Shown: positions 1 to 5,891 of the stretch, piece by piece
Position numbering within the stretch: position 1 is the first letter of the stretch
How the letters are laid out: the number at the start of each line of letters is the position of its first letter
DNA from: Paenibacillus sp.
Lineage (GTDB): Bacteria; Bacillota; Bacilli; Paenibacillales; Paenibacillaceae
NCBI GenBank assembly: GCA_029256665.1
Contig: JAQSXN010000248.1
Span: 1-6,243, forward strand
Reading direction: 5' to 3'
Length of the DNA: 6,243 nt
Notes under the pieces: model-generated
Database searches by the model: none
What the model was told of the DNA's origin: nothing
The model's input: the letters and a program-made list of their open reading frames with translations, nothing else
Program-made: the position numbers and the translations under genes

Positions 1-322
1 AGGCGAACAGCGTCGCGTTCGACACGCTCACCGGCCCGTGGTTATCGGCCCCCGCCGGCAGGCAAAGGAATCGTCCGGCGTATCCGCCGGCTGGCGCGGA
101 TGCGCCTTCGACGCGGAACGACCAGTCCCCCTCCTCGTCCGGCATAAACCGGATCATTAGTCTGCCTTCGCCGTCGTAGAAGCCTTCTGCCACGAAATGA
201 CGATCCTCTTTGCTGAATTCAGCCCACAGGCCGGGGTCCGCGAAGAGCCCGTCGTCTTCGCGCCCCTTCATCTGCAGTTCGAATATGCCAAATCGTTCCA
301 CTTCTTCTTTATATTGAATCAC
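1..322 (-). CDS. Second DUF5060-type glycoside hydrolase, N-terminal part only (runs off the left edge)
   Basis: I translated this by hand: 107 complete codons are visible from a GTG start at 322 and the frame is open to the window edge. It begins VIQYKEEVERFGIFELQMKG and contains EGFYDGEG (46-53), IRFMPDEEGDW (57-67), a GRFLCLPAG segment (83-91) and DNHGPVSV (93-100). These line up one by one with the N-terminus of the neighbouring 473-residue glycosidase (EVERWGIFE, EGFYDGDG, VRFMPDREGTW, GTFLCTSP, GNHGPVRV), so the visible part is the DUF5060 beta-sandwich domain; the TIM-barrel catalytic part should follow off the window. There is no signal peptide, so a cytoplasmic glycan-degrading enzyme is inferred. 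The start is fixed by a GGAGG site 7 bases upstream and by the alignment to the paralogue. It follows the first glycosidase after 14 bases, in the same operon. Catalytic residues cannot be judged from this fragment. Confidence 0.88.
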   Translation of the reverse strand, partial: MIQYKEEVERFGIFELQMKGREDDGLFADPGLWAEFSKEDRHFVAEGFYDGEGRLMIRFMPDEEGDWSFRVEGASAPAGGYAGRFLCLPAGADNHGPVSVSNATLFA

Positions 323-329
323 GACGTTC

Positions 330-334
330 CCTCC
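330..334 (-). promoter_or_regulatory. Ribosome binding site of the second glycosidase
   Basis: GGAGG within GAGAGGAGGGAACGTC, 7 bases before the GTG at 322 and just after the TGA stop (339-337) of the preceding gene. It supports the non-ATG start of this partial gene and suggests reinitiation by ribosomes finishing the upstream gene. Confidence 0.8.
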
Positions 335-336
335 TC

Positions 337-1758
337 TCAAACTGTTTGCGCGCGCAAGGCGGTATAAGGTCTAGCCGGCAATGACAAGTCGCTCTGCCCC
401 GTGAAAGTGCCGTCAAGCGGCGTTATCGTCATCTCCCAAATATCGATGAGTTCGATCCGGTATTCCCGGTCTTGGGACAGCGGGAGCTTATAGGACGAAA
501 GCCGGTATTTGCCCAAGTACAGAAGCGCATAGCCGCCGTCCTCGCGCGCCTTCATCCAATCCTCCGGACCTTCCTTAAGCACTTGACGCAGAAACCGGAT
601 CCGCTCCGGGCTTTCCCCGTACAACTTGCCGCCGCTCGATATCCAGGCTCTTGTCGGCTTGTTCTCGAAGCATTCGCCGTGGGCGACGAAGCCGCCTTTG
701 GTCAGCCCCTCCCAATAGCGGTGCATCAACTCAAGCCCCGTAATGTTGCCCCATCGCTTGGCCACGTTTCCCTCGTAGGAAATTTCGTCGACGACGATCG
801 GCTTGCGAACGGCTTCGCGCCATTCGGTAGTCGGACTAGTATCCCAATGCTGGATGCTCTGGTGAGTGAGCCATGACTTGGAGAAATCGTACAAGGAAGA
901 TTGCTCGTACATTTTGGTCCCGTTATGAATCGATCGCAGCCGCTGATACGGATCCTTCCGCTGCACGTATTGCAGCAGCCGGTCCCAATCCTCGATCGTT
1001 TTCATCTTATTGAAATCGTATTCGTTCGACAGCGACCACCAGACATTGCGGTACGCGCCAAGACGGGCGATAACGTATCGCAGATAGTAGAAGTCCTGTT
1101 CGCGCGACATGCCGTTGAAGCCCCAGCCGCCCTGCTTGTCGTAGGGATGGAACAGAATCAGGTCGGCTTCCACTCCGAGCTTCATCAAGTCGCCGATCCG
1201 CTCCTCCAGATGGGCGAAGAACGCCGGATTGAACCGGGTCGTATCCGCATCCTCCGGGCATGTCCCCGCGAAGGCGACCATCTCCGGACGCATATCCCGC
1301 GTAGGGAGCAGGCACATCCGGACCTTATTGAACGGGGACCGCCCGAGCTCTTCCAGCGTTTGCAGCTCATGCTCTTTGCTCCCCGTATGCGTCCAGTGAT
1401 AACAGGTCGTGCCGAACGGCATATACGGCGTGCCGTCCTCGAATGCGAACAAATAACCGTCCTTGACTCTTACAGGCCCATGATTCCCTTCCGACGGCGA
1501 TGTACAGAGGAAGGTTCCCGTCGCGCCGTCCAGCTCAGGCGTGCCGCTCTTCGTGACGTATCGCCACGTCCCTTCCCGATCCGGCATGAACCGGACCCGA
1601 TAGACGCCGTCCCCGTCATAGAAACCTTCCACTTCGACCCGATCGTTGCGGTATTCGAAGGTCGCCGACACGGCGACCTCCGCGAACGGATTGCCTGCCG
1701 AAGGACCGGATAAAGCAACCTCGAATATTCCCCAGCGTTCCACTTCCTGCATTCCCAT
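337..1758 (-). CDS. Cytoplasmic DUF5060/DUF4038-like/DUF5605 glycoside hydrolase
   Basis: This 473-residue protein has no signal peptide, so it probably hydrolyses an imported oligosaccharide in the cytoplasm. Domains by eye: an N-terminal DUF5060 beta-sandwich (about 5-98), a TIM barrel of the DUF4038/GH-A clan type (about 105-395), and a C-terminal DUF5605-like beta domain (about 400-470). Visible active-site candidates are N245-E246 in WWSLSNEYD (the Asn-Glu acid/base motif of clan GH-A) and E325 in PIVVDEISYEG (nucleophile position). Other barrel landmarks are FGTTCYHWTHT (115-125), HPYDKQGGWGFNG (204-216) and HGECF (360-364). DUF4038 relatives include GH140 apiosidases, but the substrate here cannot be read from sequence. 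The ATG at 1758 is the likely start, with an AAGGGAG site 13 bases upstream; an ATG two codons further in (1752) is possible. It lies 30 bases after the second permease gene and 14 before a paralogue. Confidence 0.88.
   Translation of the reverse strand: MGMQEVERWGIFEVALSGPSAGNPFAEVAVSATFEYRNDRVEVEGFYDGDGVYRVRFMPDREGTWRYVTKSGTPELDGATGTFLCTSPSEGNHGPVRVKDGYLFAFEDGTPYMPFGTTCYHWTHTGSKEHELQTLEELGRSPFNKVRMCLLPTRDMRPEMVAFAGTCPEDADTTRFNPAFFAHLEERIGDLMKLGVEADLILFHPYDKQGGWGFNGMSREQDFYYLRYVIARLGAYRNVWWSLSNEYDFNKMKTIEDWDRLLQYVQRKDPYQRLRSIHNGTKMYEQSSLYDFSKSWLTHQSIQHWDTSPTTEWREAVRKPIVVDEISYEGNVAKRWGNITGLELMHRYWEGLTKGGFVAHGECFENKPTRAWISSGGKLYGESPERIRFLRQVLKEGPEDWMKAREDGGYALLYLGKYRLSSYKLPLSQDREYRIELIDIWEMTITPLDGTFTGQSDLSLPARPYTALRAQTV
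346..357. repeat. Perfect 12-base palindrome of alternating purine/pyrimidine at a gene end
   Basis: TTGCGCGCGCAA is identical on both strands. It lies inside the last codons of the first glycosidase (Ala-Leu-Arg-Ala-Gln) and partly overlaps a second small dyad, CAAACTGTTTG (338-348), that runs into its stop codon. The two sit just before the ribosome binding site of the next gene. It is too short and lacks a T-tract, so it is not a terminator. It may be a chance result of codon use in GC-rich DNA. Confidence 0.4.
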
Positions 1759-1759
1759 T

Positions 1760-1773
1760 AGCGCACTAGCACT
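1760..1773 (-). promoter_or_regulatory. Small hairpin between the ribosome binding site and ATG of the first glycosidase
   Basis: In the transcript AGUGC (1773-1769) can pair with GCGCU (1764-1760), including one G-U pair, around a UAGU loop. It fills nearly all the unusually long spacer between the AAGGGAG site and the ATG at 1758. Folding would bring the site closer to the start codon, or partly mask it since the last AG of the site is in the stem. The pairing is seen directly; any effect on translation is inferred, and five base pairs is weak. Confidence 0.35.
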
Positions 1774-1778
1774 CCCTT
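1772..1778 (-). promoter_or_regulatory. Ribosome binding site of the first glycosidase (long spacing)
   Basis: AAGGGAG lies in the 30-base gap after the second permease, 13 bases before the ATG at 1758. This spacing is longer than the 7-10 bases found at the other starts in this window. The only nearer start codons (GTG at 1772 and 1766) run into a TAA that overlaps the ATG, so they do not extend the glycosidase frame. Confidence 0.6.
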
Positions 1779-1788
1779 CAATTCGTTG

Positions 1789-2742
1789 TTATTCCACAAG
1801 GCCGGTCCGCTCGACGCCTTCGGTGAACCATCGCTGCGTAAAGAGATACAGCAACAGCGGCGGCATGACCGCGAGAAACGACTTCGCCATGTCGAGCGAC
1901 TGGGCGAACAACTGCCCTTCCTCCGTCGAGATGTCTCCCGTCGCCTTCACCAGCGCGATGGAGAGCGGAACGTCCTGCATCTTGAACAGGAACATCATCG
2001 GAAAATAACTGTCGTTCCAGCTCCAGACGAATGAGAACAGGAATACGACGACAATCGCCGGCGTTGCGATCGGCAGCATGACCTTGAAGAAGACCCTGTA
2101 CAGACTTGCGCCGTCGATCTTCGCCGCTTCCTCCAGCTCCTTCGGCAGAATGGAGAAAAATTGGCGGTAAATGATGACGTACAGCGCGCCCTTCAGGCCG
2201 TGCCCGAACAAAGCCGGGATTAGCATCGGGAAGTAGGTATCGATCCAGCCGACTTCCCGGTACATAATAATCAGCGGCAGCACCGTGACCTGCGGCGGGA
2301 TGACGAAGGCGAAGATCAAGCATACGAACCAGAAGCGCTTGAACGGAAACTTTACCCTGGCGAACGCGTAACCGGCCATCGCGCAGGCGACGAGCTGGAA
2401 GAGCGTCGCCCCGATCGACAGTCCGAAGCTGATGCCGAACGAAGTCGGGTAGTTCAGCAGCTTCCACGCCTCTTTCAGATGCCCCCAAAAAATCTCCTTC
2501 GGTATCCAGTTCACGGTTGGATCGAGCAAATCGCCGAGGCCTTTCACCATGGTGGATACCATATATAAAATAGGATTGAGATACAGATAAGCCGTTTCAA
2601 TCAGCACGATGTAAATAAATACGCGAAACAGCAATCCCTTATCGGCTTCCCGCCCTAGCAGCAGCAATCGAAGCCGCTCGAGCAATCCAACCTGGCTGAA
2701 CCGCCGCTGCCGCTGCCTTAGGACATTCCATACTTTCTCCAT
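1789..2742 (-). CDS. Carbohydrate ABC transporter permease, MalG/UgpE type (CUT1)
   Basis: This 317-residue inner permease subunit would pair with the MalF-type permease encoded just upstream to form the membrane channel of a CUT1 importer. About six membrane segments are visible: near 38-60, 101-126, 136-160, 167-192, 225-243 and 284-302. The cytoplasmic EAA loop that docks on the ATPase is intact: E205-A206-A207, G211 and V221-x-L223-P224, matching EAA-x3-G-x9-I-x-LP. The first 37 residues form a basic, Leu/Arg-rich extension (QRQRRFSQVGLLERLRLLLL) before the first membrane segment, making the protein a little longer than the usual 270-300 residues. The ATG at 2742 has a GGAGG site 8 bases upstream that overlaps the TAG stop of the preceding permease gene, with 12 bases between the genes. 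The transported sugar is not identifiable from the permease alone; the neighbouring glycosidases suggest an oligosaccharide. Confidence 0.95.
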   Translation of the reverse strand: MEKVWNVLRQRQRRFSQVGLLERLRLLLLGREADKGLLFRVFIYIVLIETAYLYLNPILYMVSTMVKGLGDLLDPTVNWIPKEIFWGHLKEAWKLLNYPTSFGISFGLSIGATLFQLVACAMAGYAFARVKFPFKRFWFVCLIFAFVIPPQVTVLPLIIMYREVGWIDTYFPMLIPALFGHGLKGALYVIIYRQFFSILPKELEEAAKIDGASLYRVFFKVMLPIATPAIVVVFLFSFVWSWNDSYFPMMFLFKMQDVPLSIALVKATGDISTEEGQLFAQSLDMAKSFLAVMPPLLLYLFTQRWFTEGVERTGLVE

Positions 2743-2750
2743 CCTTCTCT

Positions 2751-2755
2751 CCTCC
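2751..2755 (-). promoter_or_regulatory. Ribosome binding site of the MalG-type permease
   Basis: GGAGG 8 bases before the ATG at 2742. Its first G is the last base of the TAG stop codon (2757-2755) of the upstream permease, so the two permease subunits are probably made in coordinated amounts. Confidence 0.8.
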
Positions 2756-3621
2756 TACCTCGTTTGCGTCGTGTTGCGGACCGCTCTTCCAAGCAGCAGC
2801 ACCACCAATCCCAAGAACAGCAGGATGATGATGAAATAGACCCAGATCAATGCGCTGGTCGGACCGTATTGCGTCGGATTGACGCTCGCGATGACGGGAT
2901 TGCCGGGGAAAGTAAACAAATCCACAATGGTATAAATCGTATTCAGCAGGACGAACGGCATCATGCCCGGCAGGGTGATCTTCCAGAACATCTCCCACGG
3001 ATTCGCGCCGTCGATGCGCGCCGCCTCGTAAACGGATGCCGAAATCGTCTGGCGGCCCGCAAGGAACAAAAGAATCTGCACGCCGGAATACCACAGGATA
3101 AGGACGAACGAGTTCAAGACGCTTACGATCGGCGTCGCCCAGGAGGCCGGCAAATATTGCGTGAGCGTCGTCGAAATGGAGAACTGCTCCAGGAATCCGA
3201 GCTGCCCCCTCCCTTGACTCAAGAAACGTTCGATGATATTGCCGGAGGAGAATATAACCGGCAGGAAGAACACCGCCCTGAACAAGCCCCTTCCCAGAAA
3301 CTTCTGGTTCAGCATGATCGAAATCATAAAGGAGAAGATGACGATGATCGGAATCATGAACAGAATCTGCCTCAGAAACGGAAGAAGCTGATCGTAGAAG
3401 ATGCCGCCGTCCTCGAACAGAAGGCTATAGTAATACTTGATGCCTACATATTCATGCAGGATGCCCGTCCCGGTAATGCGGACGTTATGAAAGCTCATAT
3501 AGAGCGAGTAGAAGAGAGGGAACGACACGAACAAGAGAAATCCGATAATCCAGGGCAAAATAAGGAAGATGCCTTCGTATCGTTGCGACAATCGGTTTTT
3601 TAATCGGATCAATCCGTTCAC
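2755..3621 (-). CDS. Sugar ABC transporter permease, MalF/UgpA type (CUT1)
   Basis: This 288-residue membrane protein is the partner of the MalG-type permease encoded next. Hydrophobic segments lie near 17-39, 80-106, 113-132, 163-187, 219-238 and 256-277. The ATPase-docking EAA loop is complete: E199-A200-A201, G205 and I215-x-L217-P218, within VYEAARIDGANPWEMFWKIT. The short N-terminus and single leading membrane segment resemble UgpA/MsmF-type proteins rather than the longer E. coli MalF. It starts with GTG at 3621, overlapping the TGA stop of the DUF5696 gene as GTGA, with a GGGGGAG site 7 bases upstream inside the end of that gene. Termination-reinitiation coupling is therefore likely. 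No ATP-binding subunit is encoded in the window, as is common for Firmicute CUT1 importers that share an MsmX-type ATPase. Confidence 0.95.
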   Translation of the reverse strand: MNGLIRLKNRLSQRYEGIFLILPWIIGFLLFVSFPLFYSLYMSFHNVRITGTGILHEYVGIKYYYSLLFEDGGIFYDQLLPFLRQILFMIPIIVIFSFMISIMLNQKFLGRGLFRAVFFLPVIFSSGNIIERFLSQGRGQLGFLEQFSISTTLTQYLPASWATPIVSVLNSFVLILWYSGVQILLFLAGRQTISASVYEAARIDGANPWEMFWKITLPGMMPFVLLNTIYTIVDLFTFPGNPVIASVNPTQYGPTSALIWVYFIIILLFLGLVVLLLGRAVRNTTQTR

Positions 3622-5891
3622 TCCGCCTCTCCCCCTTTCACCACGACAAAATCTTGCGCCGGAATCTTTATTCCCGCGACGGTTACGTCGGTATCGTTGT
3701 AGTTCACGATAATTTTCTTCCCGCCCGAGTAAACGGACTCCTTCACCTTGGGAGCGAGCGTGCGGTTGTGCGTCATGAATTGGCCCTGAACATCGCCGAG
3801 CGCTTCGTTAAAGCGCTTGTACTCCTCGACGATCGCGGCTTCCCAATCGTCGTAATTCAAGCTGTAATGCCAGATCGTGTACGCCCTCTTCATTTTCTCC
3901 GTCTCTGCTTTCATGACGCCGAATGTCGGCGCCGCTCCGTATTCGATGCTCCGCAGGAAATCCTTGCGGTATTCGTCTCTCGCATTGCCCCAGTTCATCG
4001 TATAAGGCACCAGGCCGTGCAGAGACATTTGGGCGAAAGGAACCGCTTCGTCGAAGAACAGGTCGTACGAATAATCGCCCGCCAGCTGCCTAACGGCATT
4101 CGTGCTCTGAAGCGAGTAAGCATTGCCGCCCGCGACCGTTACCGAAGGAAGCTTCGTTCGCACGGCGCTCAGCAGCTCGCTTTGCAGCGATGCAGCCTCT
4201 TCCCGGCTGGTGAGGGATCGGCGATTGTAATCGCTGTACAGCATGTAGCCGGTTCCCGTCAGATGAAGTCCGTCTATGCCCAGCGACGCAAATTGCTTCA
4301 AGGCGTCTTCCATCTTGTTCAACGTCACCTTCGGACTTACGATCGCAACCTCGTCGTTCGATTGCAGGCGAGGGAACTTCATGATGGAACCCGCTTGGTC
4401 CTGCATCGCCTGCCGCTTCGGATCAAAGTCGTCGCCGTCGGTGTTCAGCGTGAAATCCGTCTCCAGAATGACCGTATCGCCCTTCGACTTCGCGTGCTCG
4501 GCGAAGCTTCGCATGCCGTCGTTGCCGCCAAGCCGCTTGTCGACCTTCGCGCCGAAGCCGAGTCGGCTCGCCCCTCCGGTCTGCCAGCCTTGATAGGTGA
4601 CGATCAGCCGGGGAACGCCCTGCGCATGCAGCCGATCGACGATCGACTTCGCTTCTTCCGTCGTCGTGCCGGGAATGAACCGCTTGCTAAGAAACCCCTT
4701 CTCCGAATCTCCGCCGATAAGATCAAGGTAAAGCGGCAGCTCGGACTCGCTTGCTTCCAACTGCTTCAGACCGTTTTCCTTCATCAAATGTTCGCGGTAT
4801 TTCGCGGCCATGCCGGAATAATCGCTTGCCGATTCGGGAAGGACGTAGTAACGGATCTTGCGGTCTCCGCCGAATTTGACTTTGCTGAACGTATAGAAGC
4901 CTGCTGTCTTGTCGTAGGTCGTCGGCTGGAAGTATTGAAGCCGGTAATTATGCTCTACGGTAGCCCAGGCATACTGGCTGTACACCCCTGCGGGCGCCGC
5001 GAACATATAGCCGTATTCCTCGCCTTCGTCCGCAACGGCCAGAAAGCCGCCGCTTCCCGATTTAATGCCATAGATCGGCATCGTAATCGGCCTCCGGTTC
5101 GTGTAGACCGAGTTGAACGCGTAGTCCGTGCCGTAGATCGGTTCGCGGTACACGCTGCGGTCGTTCGAAATATTTTCCTTGATGCGGTAGACGGCGCCCG
5201 AGCCGTCCGGCAGGAGCATATACTCCTCTTCTTGCCCGCCGGGCTGCTTGGCGCCCAGAAACGGATAAACCTTTAAATTGATCAACGCATCTTGGCCTTC
5301 GACGATCTCCGAGTCGATGACCTTCGTTTCCACATAATCGTTCTTAATGCGGACCTCGACCGGAATCGCCATCTGAATGGACGGCATCGCATAGGTGACG
5401 GTGAAGCCGTCCTCGAGCGGCTTCCAGCTCATGATGCCGCCGTTAAGCGACAGAAGACTGCTCACCTTCACTTCCGTCTTGCGCGCGCTCGTGGCCGTCT
5501 CCAGCATGATCGGCGACAAGAGATGGCTCCGCCAAGTTCCGGAAATCGTCTCCCGCGGCCAATCCTCCGGATTCGGATAAGAGCGCAGCTCGTGCCCGTC
5601 CCGTTTGTCGCGAACTTTGAAATGACCGGTGTTCTTATCCGCCAATAACACAAGCGTCTCGCTTTCGGCTACTTGCACGAAATCGGCTTCGTTCGGCAGT
5701 TCTCCATCCGTGCTGACGGCCGGCTTGATTCCGTCGGGAATGACCGCCTCCCGGACCTGCTCCGTCCGTACCTCGTTCGAGCTCGCGGAATGGGTCCACA
5801 AGTAAATGCCGACCGACGCTATCGCCGCCGCCAACGCCGCCGCAGGAAGCAGCTTGCGCAGCTTGATGTAAGATTTGCTTGCTTCCGTCAA
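3618..5891 (-). CDS. Membrane-anchored DUF5696-family protein with glycosidase-like architecture
   Basis: I recognise this 757-residue protein as DUF5696, a family without established function that I recall beside Yip1 and sugar-permease genes in Paenibacillus. A short N-terminus with several Lys/Arg and a hydrophobic stretch (about 14-32, LLPAAALAAAIASVGIYLW) form a signal anchor, placing the rest outside the membrane. Residues about 70-375 look like a large beta domain, with repeated Tyr-rich strands (PIYGTDYAFN, PIYGIKSGSGGFLAV). About 385-690 alternate helices and strands like a barrel (RLIVTYQGWQTGGASRLGFG, GDTVILETDF, GIDGLHLTGTGYMLYSDYN, YDLFFDEAVP). About 718-752 is a small C-terminal beta domain (KKIIVNYNDTDVTVAG) like those closing many glycosidases. 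Catalysis is unproven. It starts with TTG at 5891; no ATG lies near, and an AGGAGG site sits 10 bases upstream. It overlaps both neighbours by 4 bases. Confidence 0.87.
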   Translation of the reverse strand: MTEASKSYIKLRKLLPAAALAAAIASVGIYLWTHSASSNEVRTEQVREAVIPDGIKPAVSTDGELPNEADFVQVAESETLVLLADKNTGHFKVRDKRDGHELRSYPNPEDWPRETISGTWRSHLLSPIMLETATSARKTEVKVSSLLSLNGGIMSWKPLEDGFTVTYAMPSIQMAIPVEVRIKNDYVETKVIDSEIVEGQDALINLKVYPFLGAKQPGGQEEEYMLLPDGSGAVYRIKENISNDRSVYREPIYGTDYAFNSVYTNRRPITMPIYGIKSGSGGFLAVADEGEEYGYMFAAPAGVYSQYAWATVEHNYRLQYFQPTTYDKTAGFYTFSKVKFGGDRKIRYYVLPESASDYSGMAAKYREHLMKENGLKQLEASESELPLYLDLIGGDSEKGFLSKRFIPGTTTEEAKSIVDRLHAQGVPRLIVTYQGWQTGGASRLGFGAKVDKRLGGNDGMRSFAEHAKSKGDTVILETDFTLNTDGDDFDPKRQAMQDQAGSIMKFPRLQSNDEVAIVSPKVTLNKMEDALKQFASLGIDGLHLTGTGYMLYSDYNRRSLTSREEAASLQSELLSAVRTKLPSVTVAGGNAYSLQSTNAVRQLAGDYSYDLFFDEAVPFAQMSLHGLVPYTMNWGNARDEYRKDFLRSIEYGAAPTFGVMKAETEKMKRAYTIWHYSLNYDDWEAAIVEEYKRFNEALGDVQGQFMTHNRTLAPKVKESVYSGGKKIIVNYNDTDVTVAGIKIPAQDFVVVKGGEAE
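3629..3635 (-). promoter_or_regulatory. Ribosome binding site of the MalF-type permease
   Basis: GGGGGAG, 7 bases before the GTG at 3621, is embedded in the Gly-Gly-Glu codons at the end of the DUF5696 gene. It supports the GTG start and the coupled translation of the two genes. Confidence 0.75.

Noticed and set aside
901..1713. Plus-strand open frame of 270 codons opposite the first glycosidase
   Set aside because: It is a shadow of the glycosidase; no family was recognised, and the Arg/Pro-rich content is typical of antisense reading.
1759..1788. Possible transcription terminator or internal promoter in the 30-base gap
   Set aside because: The only hairpin is five base pairs and has no U-tract after it, and there is no convincing -35/-10 pair in so short a gap.
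1778..2488. Minus-strand open frame of 236 codons in another frame of the MalG-type permease
   Set aside because: It overlaps the permease in the same direction but the wrong frame; the translation is Arg/Gly/Ala-rich without motifs.
2764..3603. Plus-strand open frame of 279 codons opposite the MalF-type permease
   Set aside because: The translation is a charged Arg/Asp/Glu/Gln-rich sequence, as expected when hydrophobic membrane codons are read from the other strand. The permease with its EAA loop is the real gene.
3654..5276. Plus-strand open frame of 540 codons opposite the DUF5696 gene
   Set aside because: It lies entirely antisense to a well-supported gene, its translation is rich in Arg, His and Val with no recognisable domain or membrane pattern, and long antisense frames are expected in GC-rich coding DNA.
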